DNA from: Poa pratensis | Taxonomy: Eukaryota; Streptophyta; Magnoliopsida; Poales; Poaceae | Assembly: GCA_947311845.1 (NCBI GenBank) | Contig: CAMZMU010000069.1 | Span: 12,312,351 to 12,376,350, forward strand | DNA length: 64,000 nt | Reading direction: 5' to 3' | In this document: piece after piece, positions 31,385-42,922 of the stretch | Layout: every line of letters begins with the position of its first letter | Position numbering within the stretch: position 1 is the stretch's first letter | Made by a program: the position numbers and the translations under genes | The notes under the pieces: model-generated | The model's input: only the letters and a program-made list of their open reading frames with translations | Told to the model about the DNA's origin: nothing | The model's database searches: none

Positions 31385-32551
31385 TTTCAGGTTTCTCGGT
31401 GAGATCTTACAGTTTTCCTAGTGTAGATTGCATTTGTTCTGTCCTACAGTCCTCGAAAAAGCCAAAAATATTAGGGTAGATCTTTTCCCAGAAACAATTC
31501 GAGCCTTTTGCATCTGTTCTTTTCAGTTTTTGCATTGTTGAGTTTGTGTCTGCATCGTCGTGTCGAGTGCTAGTCGTAGCGTCTTCATCTTTAGAGTTTC
31601 GAGTTCTGTTCATATTCGTCTTGCCGCCGCACCGCCACCACCAAACCATAGCCGCCCACCATATCTTCCGCATCACCCCAAAACCCCGAACCACCACCAC
31701 CATCATCAATCCACGGTACCACCGCCACCATCTCTTCCGCATCGCCTAAACCCTAAACCCGAACCACCACCACCATCTATACCGCCGCCACACCACCTTC
31801 CCCGACTTGGATTAGGGTTTCTTCTCCGTTTTGTTTAGTAAAAAAAAAGTCAAAAAAAAGTAAAAAAAAAAGTCAATCCGCATCCAAGTCGGGTTGACCA
31901 CGATTTCTACTAGTCCAGTCCGAAATTAGTCCGAATTGGTCAGTTTTGGACAACAAACTTTGACCGGCCATAACTTTTGCATACGAACTCCGTTTTCGAC
32001 GTTCGACCACTCAAAATTTTCAGGGGAAAAAGATGCATCCAGCCCCAAACTACGTCGTTGTTTGCCCAAAAAATCTCTCAGAATTCCCAAAAGAGTGCGG
32101 GAAGGTTGAGTTTTTGCCACTTTTGCGGAAAAAGTTCGGAATTTTTCTGTGATCTTCACTTATATCTTGCTGTTGAGCTATCCTTTTGTGCTTGTGGTTG
32201 TCGCGCCTTGACTCGTTGTTGTTCTAGGCTCGCGTCTCTAGTTGGGTCTAGCCTACGGCCAGCACGGTACCGTCGTTGAGCATTTATTCAACTTGTTGCA
32301 CTGCTGTTTTGAATTGTTGCTACAGATATTACAGCCTCCTACAGCTCCACATATTCCTACACCGTGCGTTGACGCCACCTGGTAATCGCTATTCTCAATC
32401 TTCTTGACGTTTGGTCCCCTCGGTTGCTAGGCACCACCTGCTGCAGGGTAAGAACGAGTAAGAATATTGGGTTGCTTGCTTGATAGCGCGTTGATTCCAC
32501 CACTTTCCTGTCACCCATACACCATATTTTTGTGCTTTTGCAGTACTAACC

Positions 32552-34551
32552 ATGTCAGGTTCTCCGACTGCTGCCGACCTGGACAAGATGACCAACGCGG
32601 AGCTCCACGGCCACTTCACGAGCATTGTCAGCGACCATATGCAAGACGTGGATAAACGCTTTGGTGAATCCATGGAAAAGATCGAGGGCCTCGAAACGTC
32701 TGTCACCGCCAAGATCGAGGGCCTCGACTCGTCTTTCACCGCCAAGCTCGACGCAAAGTTTCAAGAGTTGCTGCGCCGCCTTCCACCCGCTCCTAGGCAC
32801 GCCGGCCGCGCCCAGCGAGTTCCTCTCCACCATGCGCAGACGTCTGCTGCGGGCGCTGCGACTGCCGATGCGCGCCACGAGACGTATGACGGGGAGGACG
32901 AATACGAAGACGAGAACGAGGCAGAGGATGGGGCCTCCAACCGGCACTTGGACGTCCCCGCGTCCATCCCCGCAATGCGCACCTGCCTCCACGGCCACTG
33001 GTACGTGATGATGACCATGTTGCAAAACTGAAGTTGCATGTTCCACCTTTTGATGGTCGTTATAATCCTGATGCGTACCTTTCTTGGGAATTAGAATTAG
33101 AACAACGTTTTTCATGCTTAGATTATCCTGAGGAGAGACGTGTTACGGCTGCTACTTGTGAGTTCACTAGTTTTGCTTCCATATGGTGGTCTGAATATTG
33201 TCGTTTGCATCATGATAATCCACCTACTACTTGGACTGATCTGAAACGTGCTATGCGTACTCGCTTTGTTCCTCCATACTATCAACGTGATTTGCTAAAG
33301 AAATTAACTAGACTTGAACAAGGTAAAAATTCGGTAGAAGAATACTATCAGGAATTACAAACTGGCATGATTCGTTGTGGTATCGTAGAGGATACGGAAG
33401 CTTTACTTGCTAGATTTTTTGGTGGGTTAAATAAAGAGATTCAAACGATTCTGGAATATAAGGAATATACAACTATCACTCGTTTGTTTCATCTTGCTTG
33501 CAAAGCTGAATGTGAAGTGCAGGATCGGAGAGCGGCGACACGATCTAATTTTTCTGCAGGGCGTTCTACTTCATGGACACCACGAACGCCGTCTACGTCG
33601 CCCCGGACTGCTGCTCCGACTCCTTCCACGGCCACCCCCACACGGTCTACATCGTCTACATTCCCACCATCTGCAGCCAAGCCAAGTACATCCGCTGGAC
33701 CAGCCACAAGCTCTTCGTCATCCATGGCTTCTACGGGCAAGACCAGCAACATTAAGTGTCGCAAATGCAGCGGGCTTGGTCACTTTGCACGTGAATGCCC
33801 CTCCGCTCGTGTGATGATTGCTCTTGACGATGGTGGATACGATTCCGCCAGTGATTATGATGAAACAACATTGGCTCTAATCGCACATGATGAGCAATCT
33901 GCGGCAACCAACACGGAGCAAGATCCGCAATACATGGCTGCGGAACATGCGGAGCGGTACCCGACCTTAATTGCGCATCGCGCTTTGAGTGCACAAGTGA
34001 CAAAAGCCGAACCAAGTCAGCGCAATAATCTGTTTCATACCAAGGGCGTTGTCAAAGATCGTTGTGTTCGCATTATTATTGATGGAGGGAGCTGCAACAA
34101 TTTGGCGAGTGTGGAGATGGTTGAGAAGCTTTCTCTCTCGACACGACCTCATCCTCGTCCATATTACATTCAATGGTTTAACGACAGCGGCAAAGTTAAG
34201 GTAACACGTACCGTGCGTGTGCATTTTACTATTGCTGCATATTCTGATTATGTTGAATGTGATGTTGTCCCTATGCAAGCATGTGCGCTTTTACTTGGTA
34301 GACCATGGCAATATGATACGAATTCTGTCCATCATGGTAGCACAAATCAATATTCTCTTGTTCATAATGATAAGCCAATTGTGTTACTTCCTATGTCTCC
34401 TGAAAATATTTTAAAAGATGATCTTGCTAGAGCTAGTAGAGCACATAATGAGGAGAAAAAACTGAGTGAAAATCAGATTGTTGCTAAAGAATTGATGCCT
34501 CTAAAAGTACTTCCAAATCTGATCCGAAACATGCTAATGAAATTCGTTTGA
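32552..34551 (+). pseudogene. gag and protease region, frameshifted
   Basis: Two open frames in succession, 32552-33031 and 33034-34551, are related by a net one-base loss near 32990. The first encodes an N-terminal region with a short coiled-coil-like repeat (KIEGLETSV / KIEGLDSSF). The second carries the retrotransposon gag core (YLSWELELEQRF; WTDLKRAMRTRFVPPYYQRD), a Ser/Thr/Pro-rich linker, a CCHC zinc knuckle (CRKCSGLGHFAREC, about 33757-33798) and an aspartic-protease-like segment near 34072 (IIDGGSCNNLAS; note DGG rather than DTG or DSG). A further one-base loss near 34500 separates it from pol. Upstream of 32552 is a long untranslated leader from the primer binding site. Confidence 0.88.
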
Positions 34552-37500
34552 AAAGTAATTGCATGCTTGCTAGCAAATCTGATATTTCTGAAATTGATGC
34601 GAGTACTACTACATGCTATGCTCTTATTTGCAAAGAGGTGCTGTTTTCTTTTGAGGACATGCCTCCTTCTTTGCCACCTGCGGTTGCTAACATTTTGCAG
34701 GAGTTCGTGGACGTTTTTCCACAAGATGTACCTCCTGGATTGCCACCTATTCGCGGAATCGAGCATCAAATTGACTTAATTCCTGGAGCATCACTACCCA
34801 ACCGTGCGCCTTATCGTACCAACCCGGAGGAGACAAGGAGATTCAGCGCCAAATCCAAGTACTACTCGACAAAGGTCATATTCGTGAATCCCTTAGCCCA
34901 TGTGCTGTACCTATTATTTTGGTGCCTAAGAAAGATGGTTCATCGCGCATGTGTACTGATTGTAGAGCTATCAATCATATTACTATTCGTTATCGTCATC
35001 CTATACCGCGTTTAGATGATATGCTTGATGAATTGAGTGGCTCTACCATGTTCTCTAAAGTTGATTTGCGTAGTGGTTATCACCAAATTCGTATGAAATT
35101 AGGGGATGAATGGAAAACAGCGTTTAAAACTAAGTTCGGTTTATATGAGTGGTTAGTAATGCCTTTTGGTCTAACTAATGCACCCAGCACATTCATGCGC
35201 TTAATGAACGAAGTTTTGCGTAGTTTTATTGGACGTTTTGTGGTAGTTTACTTTGATGATATCCTCATATATAGCACATCTTTAGAGGAACATTTGGATC
35301 ATTTGCGTGCTGTTTTTACTGCTTTGCGCAATGCACGCTTGTTTGGAAATATTGAGAAGTGCACCTTTTGCACGGATCGAGTTGCTTTTCTTGGCTTTGT
35401 TGTTACAGCACAGGGTATTGAAGTTGACCCAGCCAAGATTGAGGCAATTTGGAGTTGGCCGCAACCTACAACGGTCACACAAGTGCGGAGTTTTCTTGGA
35501 CTCGCAGGGTTTTATAGGCTTTGTGAAAGATTTTGGATCCATTGCAGCGCCGCTGAATGAGCTTACAAAGAAAGATGTTCCCTTTGTTTGGGGAGATGCA
35601 CAACACGAGGCTTTCATGTTACTAAAGGACAGGTTAACTCATGCTCCTTTATTGCAACTTCCTGATTTCAATAAGACTTTTGAACTTGAATGTGATGCTA
35701 GTGGTATTGGTTTGGGAGGTGTGTTATTACAAGAGGGTAAACCTGTTGCATATTTTAGTGAAAAACTGAGTGGGCCAAGTCTGAATTATTCTACTTATGA
35801 TAAAGAATTATATGCGCTGGTTCGTACATTAGAAACTTGGCAACATTATTTATGGCCCAAAGAATTTGTTATACATTCTGATCATGAATCTTTGAAGCAC
35901 ATTCGTAGTCAAGCTAAATTGAATAAGCGTCATGCAAAGTGGGTTGAATTTATTGAATCTTTTCCTTATGTTATCAAACACAAAAAGGGTAAAGATAATG
36001 TTATTGCTGATGCTTTGTCACGCCGTTATACCATGCTCTCTCAGCTTGATTTCAAATTTTTGGCTTGGAAACAATTAAGCAACAATATGTGCATGATGCT
36101 GAATTTAAAGATGTGTTGCAACATTGTACAGCGGGCAAAACTTGGAACAAATTCGTCCTCAATGATGGATTTGTGTTCCGTGCTAACAAACTATGTATTC
36201 CGGATAGCTCTGTTCGTCTTTTGTTGTTGCAGGAGGCGCATGGAGGAGGTTTGATGGGTCACTTTGGAGTAAAGAAGACGGAGGACGTGCTTGCTACACA
36301 CTTCTTTTGGCCACGGATGCGTAGGGATGTTGAGAGATTCGTTGCTCGCTGCACTACATGTCAAAAAGCTAAGTCACGCCTTAATCCACATGGTTTATAT
36401 ATGCCTCTTCCTGTTCCTAGTGTTCCTTGGGAGGATATTTCGATGGACTTTGTTTTGGGATTGCCTCGTACACAGAAGGGGAGGGATAGTATTTTTGTTG
36501 TTGTGGATCGATTTTCTAAGATGGCACATTTTATTCCTTGTCACAAGAGTGATGATGCTGCACATGTTGCTGATTTATTCTTTCGTGAAATTGTTCGTTT
36601 GCATGGTGTGCCAAATACTATTGTTTCAGATCGTGATACTAAATTTCTTAGTCATTTTTGGAGATGTTTATGGGCTAAGTTGGGGACTAAATTACTGTTT
36701 AGTACTACATGTCATCCCCAAACTGATGGACAAACTGAAGTTGTGAATAGAACATTGTCTACTATGTTGAGGGCTGTTTTAAAAAAGAACTTAAAATTGT
36801 GGGAAGAGTGTTTACCTCATATTGAGTTTGCTTATAATCGTTCGCTGCATTCTACCACAAAGATGTGCCCTTTTGAGATTGTTTATGGTTTTGTTCCTCG
36901 TGCACCAATTGATTTATTGCCTTTACCATCTTCGGTGCAAAATAATTTAGATGCTTCACAACGTGCTGAATTGATATTGAAATTGCATGCTACTACTAAG
37001 GCCAATATAGAACATATGAATGCTAAATTTAAAGTTGCCGGTGATAAGGGGAAAAAGCATGTTGTGTTTGATGTTGGAGATCTTGTTTGGTTACATTTGC
37101 GCAAAGAGCGTTTTCCTGATTTGCGCAAGTCAAAATTAATGCCACGAGCTGCTGGTCCTTTTAAAGTGTTAGAACGAATTAATGATAATGCATACAAACT
37201 TGAGCTTCCTGCAGATTTTGGTACGGTAAGTCCGTCATTTAACATTGCAGATTTGAAGCCATACTTGGGAGAGGATGATGACATTGCGTCGAGGACGACT
37301 TTATTTCAAGAAGGGGAGGATGATGAGGACATCCCACATGTTGATACAACCGTTGCACCTACAGCCACAATACAAGGACCTCTCACACGAGCTCGTGCAC
37401 GGCAACTTAATTATCAGGTACTTTCGTTTCTTGGAATCAATCCTCACATACATGAACATATGATGCTGCCTAAATCGGATGTGTTTGTCACACTTAGGAA

Positions 37501-37618
37501 TGATGGCCCTAGCATGGATGAGAGGGACAAACAATGGAGCCGGATCACGCATGGAGAGGATGGCAGCAAGCGTGGGAGGATTGAAGATGACGCCACAACT
37601 GGAGATTCAGAACATTGA
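34548..37618 (+). pseudogene. pol region (RT, RNase H, integrase), frameshifted
   Basis: Four successive frames carry a normal gypsy pol. There is a pre-RT linker (34548-35015, broken near 34834 at an AA that should be AAA). Reverse transcriptase (34919-35560) has [14 protein letters not shown] and YFDDILIYS near 35249. RNase H (to about 36050) has [11 protein letters not shown] and [10 protein letters not shown]. Integrase (36065 onward) has the HHCC finger (CTTCQKAK), DFVLGLPRT, SDRDTKFLSHFW and QTDGQTEVVNRT for the D,D,E core. Breaks lie near 34834, 35520 and 36054. No canonical chromodomain follows the integrase; instead about 100 codons with GPLTRARARQLNY continue into the 3' LTR, ending at 37618. 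That layout recalls CRM-type chromoviruses, but clade assignment needs a tree. Confidence 0.93.
37308..37320 (+). other. Polypurine tract
   Basis: AAGAAGGGGAGGA directly precedes the TG of the 3' LTR, the usual position of the plus-strand primer. Confidence 0.9.
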
Positions 37619-38235
37619 AGCCACCATAATAAGAGGAGAAGACTTGGACGAAATATAGAGTTTTCCACTTCATAATTTCGTCCATATATTCATATGGTGC
37701 TGCGTCACCTTTTAGTTATGGGCCAGGCCCATGTATTTTCGTCCAAATTAAGTACGTGAACAATTAGAGTCCGTATAAGTGGAAGGAAACCGACTTAGGG
37801 TGGAATTCGACCTCCTTTTCCAAGGCTGGCCGAATCCCCCTCTGTCCCTCCATATATACCTCCGTTAGGTCGTCGTTTAGACTCGGATTTTGTTTAGTTT
37901 AAGACTTAGCCATTGCTATTCTTCGCCATAGGCAACAGTGTCGGTTCAGACCTCTTGTACTACGCACTTGCAGAATCCCATCTATAAAGCTTTCATCTTT
38001 TATCCGCAATATCTTGATTGCATCTATAATTCTTGCTGGTTCTTCGATTGCCTGCAGGAATTGATCTACGGATCAGGTTGATCTAGCCCCGGCGAGATCA
38101 ATAGCCTCGGAAGTTGGTGTAGCGATTGCTAAGGCGCAACGTCCCGCACGTTTGTAGTCGGATCGTCAACGTCGACCTCCACCCAAATCGAGAGTTATCC
38201 ATCTCATCGAAAGATCGGGCACCTTTACCCTATCA
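37321..38235 (+). repeat. 3' LTR
   Basis: 915 bp, same ends as the 5' LTR. Its first about 300 bp are the coding end of the pol frame. A GTAAA target duplication follows. Confidence 0.96.
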
Positions 38236-38240
38236 GTAAA

Positions 38241-38314
38241 ATCGCGATTTTTCGCCGCCTAACTGTTGCCGTTTCCATATAGGGGTATCCGATGTGTCGT
38301 TCTGTACACTAGTG
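38241..38314. mobile_element. Right terminus of a CACTA-family element interrupted by the gypsy element
   Basis: The segment ends CCGATGTGTCGTTCTGTACACTAGTG, the inverse of the CACTAGTACAGAACGACACA left end of the element starting at 38405. The subterminal part (GTTTCCATATAGGGGTATCC) also matches that element in inverse orientation. Its interior continues leftward across the retrotransposon to 30457, where GGAAACGG, GTTGCCA and similar subterminal motifs recur. I did not find its left CACTA end, so it may be truncated. Confidence 0.7.
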
Positions 38315-38759
38315 TATCCAAGTGTAATTGGTAAAATGTCGCTTCAGGTGGTTCGTGTCTCATCCACAAGATTATCACTTGATTAAATTTTAGCAAAGTC
38401 GTCTCACTAGTACAGAACGACACATCCGATACCCCTCTATGGAAACGGCACGAGTTAGGCGACGGAGAATCGCGCTTTCTGCGTGAGAAAACCCGCCCCG
38501 CCAGGCAAGCTGGTCCGCGTCCCGCCTTCATAGGCAACGGTCGCGAATTATTAACCGTTGCCGATATGTTAGTAACGGAGTTTCTTTCGACTCTGTTTGC
38601 GATATGTTCTTCAATGGCATCGGACATTTGTATACAACCGTTGGCGAGGTTGCTTATATAAATTACTTTTTTTATCACTATCTTGGATATTATAAAAGAC
38701 TGTCGATTCGCCCTTGTTCCTCCGCTCCAGCTTGTTTTTACTCCGCACTCGTGTCCTCC

Positions 38760-39134
38760 ATGGCCAAGAGCATGAGCTCGTCGGGGAGATCGAATGCGTC
38801 CTCCTCCTGCGCCGCCGGGGCCGGGTCAGATCTGCCGCTTGTGAAGTGCGTTTGCTGCCGCTGTCGGAATGCGATTCGTCGAGTGTCGCGTTCGGATCTG
38901 AACCCAGGCCGGATCTACTTCAAGTGTCCAAATCACAGGGTTAGTTTGACGCTTCGACCAGTTTTGATTGATTCTATTCTATGTGTGATGCTGATTTGCC
39001 TCTGGATTCGATTTACCATTTGGCAGGGGAGGGGCGAAGAGTATTCTGGGAGCTGTGATTATTTTTTTTTTGGATTGAAGATTATGTTGAGATGCTGCTT
39101 GCTAATGGCGTCGAAGTGGAAGCTGCAGAGCTGA
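38760..39134 (+). CDS. GRF-type zinc-finger protein in CACTA element, frameshifted
   Basis: The ATG at 38760 opens a Ser-rich N-terminus (MAKSMSSSGRSNASSS), then a zinc-finger segment: LVKCVCCRCRNAIRRVS, NPGRIYFKCPNH. A probable intron follows, from about 38939 (GGTTAGTTTG) to an AG near 39025, then GSCDYFF with a ten-T tract. The spacing C-x2-C...NPGR-x-(Y/F)-x-C...C-(D/N)-(Y/F)-F is that of zf-GRF, found in DNA-repair proteins and many plant transposon-derived proteins. After the T tract the expected W-x-E-D-Y continuation appears only one frame over (WIEDYVEMLL), so one T seems to be missing. Function in the element is unknown; nucleic-acid binding is inferred from the domain. Confidence 0.55.
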   Translation: MAKSMSSSGRSNASSSCAAGAGSDLPLVKCVCCRCRNAIRRVSRSDLNPGRIYFKCPNHRVSLTLRPVLIDSILCVMLICLWIRFTIWQGRGEEYSGSCDYFFFGLKIMLRCCLLMASKWKLQS

Positions 39135-39568
39135 AAATGTAGTCTTGATAGTCAAGAAGGCGAACATGGAGATGAAGCCGCACACTGCAGCAGCTCTAGC
39201 TGGTTTGGCATGGAGCCCAACAAACACTTCGACTAAATCTGACCATGTTGTTGCTATGCGCAAGGAGCGGCATAAAGGAACAGAAATAGCTCAGTTAAAT
39301 ATTCTTGTGAGCATTGCTAGAATGATTTTGTGTGTTTGTGTGCTGCTGTTAGGTGTGAACTTGTATGCAGCAATGAAAATCAGTAGAATGTATTAGGTTC
39401 GTATGCAGCTATGCAAATCAGTACAATGTATTAGTTTCGTATGCACTTTGAAAATCACTAGAATGTATTATGTTCGTATGCAGCTACGGAAATCAGTAGC
39501 CCATAGTAGTTGTGAACTTGTATCCAATGGAAACAGTTATATAAAATGTCCGTTGCCAATTGGGCGCC

Positions 39569-39577
39569 TATAAATAT
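39569..39577 (+). promoter_or_regulatory. TATA box
   Basis: CTATAAATATA centred here lies 110 bp upstream of the ATG at 39679, followed by a CT- and CA-rich leader, a good plant core-promoter layout for the second ORF of the CACTA element. Confidence 0.55.
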
Positions 39578-39678
39578 ACTGGCGAAGCAAGCCCATCAGT
39601 CTCATTCTCAATCCCTCACTGTCCATCTTTCAACCCTAGCCGCCGCACATTGTAGCTTTTTACTCTCCTCACTCTCTC

Positions 39679-40071
39679 ATGGCTTCCTCTGCCGGCGCTT
39701 CTAGATCTCGCCATCACAGCCGCGGCTCTAGCGGCCGCACCGATCTAGCTGCATCTGTTCGTGATAGGGCAGATCTGGAGGCGGTTGTGATGCGGCAGGT
39801 GTGGGAGCGTGTCAGGCTCATCACCTCCGGTGATGCCCCGCGTCCTCTGGGCCACGCGGAGCTGGATCAGATCATTCATCGGGTGGTGATGCAGCAGTTG
39901 TGGCGGATCCGCCGTCAACGGAGGCCGATCTGGAGGCCGCCGTCGACGGAGGAGGAGGTGGCCGATCTGGAGGTGACGTCCCCGGTGGAGGAGGTGGCGT
40001 CCACGGTGGAGGAGGTGGCATCCACAGAGGAGGTGGTGGCCGATCTGGAGGTGGCGTCCACGGTGGAGTAG
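39679..40071 (+). CDS. CACTA-borne ORF with C-terminal acidic repeats
   Basis: Codes 130 residues from the first ATG after a TATA box and CT-rich leader. The N-terminal half (MASSAGASRSRHHSRGSSGR..., MRQVWERVRLITSGDAP, HAELDQIIHRVVMQQLW) has no family I recognise. The C-terminal half is made of repeats of the type EEVADLEVxSTVEE, encoded by the minisatellite that continues past the stop to about 40276. A TAG at 40069 ends the frame within the array, so the ancestral protein was probably longer. It resembles in style the acidic repeat protein at 29716-30102 of the sister element. Confidence 0.45.
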   Translation: MASSAGASRSRHHSRGSSGRTDLAASVRDRADLEAVVMRQVWERVRLITSGDAPRPLGHAELDQIIHRVVMQQLWRIRRQRRPIWRPPSTEEEVADLEVTSPVEEVASTVEEVASTEEVVADLEVASTVE

Positions 40072-40276
40072 GTGGCCGATGTGGAGGCGCCGTCCACGGA
40101 GTAGGAGGTGGCCGATCTGGAGGTTGCCGTCGACGGAGGAGGAGGTGGCCGATCTGGAGGCGACGTCCCCGGTGGAGGAGGTGGCGTCCACGGTGGAGGA
40201 GGTGGCCGATCTGGAGGCGCCGTCCACGGAGGAGGAGGTGGCCGATATCGAGGCGCCGTCCACGGAGAAGAAAATG
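39917..40276 (+). repeat. Coding-type minisatellite, about 30-36-bp units
   Basis: Imperfect units built from GGAGGAGGTGGCCGATCTGG and GCGTCCACGGTGGAGG repeat about ten times. Unit lengths are mostly multiples of three, so frames stay open on both strands, which explains several spurious ORFs. Confidence 0.85.
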
Positions 40277-40319
40277 TGAGGTCTAAATCGCTCAGCTCAT
40301 GAACTAGTTCATCAATTGG

Positions 40320-40470
40320 TTTTATATAGAACTTGTCTAGTATATAGAACTTGTCTAGTATATAGAAAACTCGTCTAGTATCTTGCACTTTATTGTTTCT
40401 GTCTAGTTTTTTAGTCTAGCATAGAAAACTTGTCTAGTATATAGAAAACTTGTCTAGTATCTTGCACTAT
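40320..40470 (+). repeat. Short tandem repeats of CTTGTCTAGTATATAGAA
   Basis: About seven variants of the 18-22-bp unit, including a longer duplicated form with CTTGCACT. Located in the CACTA element after the repeat ORF. Confidence 0.8.
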
Positions 40471-41410
40471 TTTAAAGTCTAGTAGGGTGAATTAATTTCA
40501 ACTCTTTGTAGTACTACCGATGATGAATAGATCCAGTCACAACTTTTTGTCAATATGCTAATTCTCGTTATTGTTTTGTGTAGCTAGTGTATGAAGTAAT
40601 AGTATTTCGGTGACACTGTATAAAAAATGGTGAGGCTCTTGAAGGAAACATCACCTTCAAGTTATGCCTCCAAATCGTTTGATCGGACTGCAAGCACACG
40701 GATATAGGCGCTTAAAGGTGTGAACTGTTTTCACATTAAATTATATCTATGTCGAGTAGCATCATATTTTGGCTCTTCTCTAACTATCAATCCATGTATT
40801 TTTATCCAGAAGCACAAAGCTGATCCAAACAAACTTTAATGTGCTACTTATAAAGTGGGATTATATTTCGGCGACACCGTCCAAGATGGAGCAAGCCTTA
40901 GTACGAAGAATTTGGCAATTTGGCTTGGTGTAGTTTCTGTTTTTTCAGTTTCTCCGGCTATTTTGTGGATGTGTGTTTAGGGAGCAAGCCTTAGCTGCAG
41001 TTTAGGAAGGCATGAGAATGATAGGATTAGCGAAGCATGTGTAACTCATCTTTTGATGCTATGTAATGGTGACAATTGTTATATAAGTTATGAACGGTTT
41101 TGCTAGCAACTTTGTGCTTCTGCTGTGATATTTTGAATGTCAATTGGCAACTGTATTGCTGCTGTAGGCTTATGAAAAAACCTCAATGCAAACGAGTAAA
41201 ACAGAATCTCCGTTTCTGATGTCCAGATACATCGGCAACGGAGACTGGATGGCAACTGTAGCCAAAATCAAGCCTCATCGGTGACGGTTTTTCATGTCCG
41301 TTGCCGATGAGAGCCTTTACATCAGTGACAGGGTCGGGGACACGGACCCTTTTTCCATTGCCGAAGGGGTTTTTGGCCCGTTTCCGATGTGTCGTTCTGT
41401 ACTAGTGTCT

Positions 41411-42900
41411 TCATGTTTTGTTTATTATCGTGTTCCGTAGCACATGTTGTTCGAAGTTTTGGAGGTTCGTGTGTCAATTCTAAAGTCGGTCGACCCAGAG
41501 ACGAGCGCCCAATCTGTTTACATGGTTTTGATTCTTTGTTTTAGTTTACATCCTCTGTAGGCTTTTTTGGATCCATGGGTTGGGGTGAGGAGGGTGAAGC
41601 CGGAGGAGATAGGGGTGGAAATGGCTGGTGATTAGCTGTAACGTGGGTACGAATTGTCTGTGTGGGTAGTCATTAATTTTTTTCTCTCAGCAGAGTTAAA
41701 CAGGTAGACGAGTTATTTATTGCTATGCCATCCCATACTCGGTGCGTGGGATACCGGGGCGCCGTCATGATGATTTTGGTTCCTTCCCAAGGCGATTGGC
41801 ACGCTGGTTATGACATGCATTTCAACTTCCGCTGATGTAAGCATGGAAATAGTTATCTAACTGATTTATGAAATTCCATTAATTTGATGTAAATCAGAAA
41901 ACCGTGGTAAGACGGTGGAAGTGAAAATAATATCAAATGTTAGATCATTTCATATGAGCAACTTTTTGAATTGTGCTTTGGTGCTTGCATGCCATATACC
42001 GTCACGAAATAGTTTTTGTGTATTATTTATCTAATTTAGTCCTCGACCTTACATATGGATATAAGTTTTTCTAACCGTTTCTTATTAGCATTGTGTATGG
42101 CGTGTCGTCAAAAAAGGCCTCGGGGGAGCATGCGCCAAGGCGCACCCCTAAATCTAGTAAAGATAAAGGCTAACCTGCCGTAGCGAAGGGAGGCCCATTG
42201 TCGGGAGGCTTGGGCGGAGCGAAGCAGAGGCTGAAGTTAGCCCATCACATTGCCCTACCGCACGGAGGGGGTGCGGGGGATCGTTGCCGAGTCGTACTGC
42301 AGCCGATTTAGGGTTTCTCACCGTTATATATACCTCTCGTAAACCGCCGGTTGGGATAAGTTGAAAGTTGTAAATCCCAGCGTTTGTAACCTCACTCGAT
42401 CATAGTGAAAATTTGTTGGCTGATGCCCGTGATTTTTTCTTTTCCATTGTTGGATGGGTTTTCCACGTTAAATCTTGTGTCCCTATTGGTTTAATCTTTC
42501 TTTTGTTTATCGCTTTATTGCCTATCGCTTATAACATACTCATCCTTTTAAAGGTGTACACACTCTACCTATGAGTACCTCCGGAAGACTGCGCTGGTGT
42601 CAGGTCTTGAGACTGACAAACACCACGTGCGACTCGCTATTGATGGGAACGTCGCGTCGAACTGGAAAAAAAATCGATTTTATGAGACACACATGTGTTA
42701 AATCTAGGGTTTAAATTCTGATGGGCCAAGAACAAGTTATCCAGTTGGTTCTCAGTTTGGTTTGGATGGAAAAAACCTTGTACAATTGTACGCACACGCA
42801 TACACGATCGCGTCTCACTGTCTCTCCCTACACCATTTTTTTTTTGCCATGACCCAGCCATTGAGATGCTAAATCGTATCCGGTTTGAGCCAGTAACGAA
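41411..42900. other. Intergenic, upstream of kinase B
   Basis: Mostly AT-rich DNA with no supported gene. About 42100-42320 is GC-richer (GCCTCGGGGGAGCATGCGCC) without a frame of note. No transposon ends recognised apart from the TCT duplication of the CACTA at 41408. Confidence 0.45.
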
Positions 42901-42922
42901 ACGCCACATGGTACGTGCGCAA

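Larger units (their letters stand above)
30458..38235 (+). mobile_element. Ty3/gypsy LTR retrotransposon, full length
   Basis: Two 915-bp LTRs start TG and end CA, with a perfect 5-bp target duplication GTAAA at 30453-30457 and 38236-38240. Order is 5' LTR, primer binding site, gag, protease, reverse transcriptase, RNase H, integrase, polypurine tract, 3' LTR. Hand alignment of the LTRs gives about 16 substitutions and two 1-base indels (about 1.7 percent), a young insertion (roughly 0.7 million years at the commonly used grass LTR rate of 1.3e-8). The domain order (RT before integrase) makes it gypsy, not copia. The polyprotein is interrupted by several frameshifts, so this copy is probably non-autonomous. 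It interrupts a CACTA-family element. Confidence 0.97.
38405..41407 (+). mobile_element. CACTA transposon, complete ends, TSD TCT
   Basis: Left end CACTAGTACAGAACGACACA and right end TGTGTCGTTCTGTACTAGTG are exact inverse matches apart from small differences further in. They are flanked by a 3-bp duplication TCT (38402-38404 and 41408-41410), as for CACTA elements. Subterminal repeats of the type CCGTTGCCGA recur at both sides. At 3,003 bp it lacks room for a full TnpD transposase and is probably non-autonomous. It carries a GRF-type zinc-finger gene and a repeat-coding ORF. Confidence 0.93.

Noticed and set aside
39917..40470. CRISPR-like array (regular repeats)
   Set aside because: Units are contiguous and degenerate without unique spacers, in plant nuclear transposon DNA.
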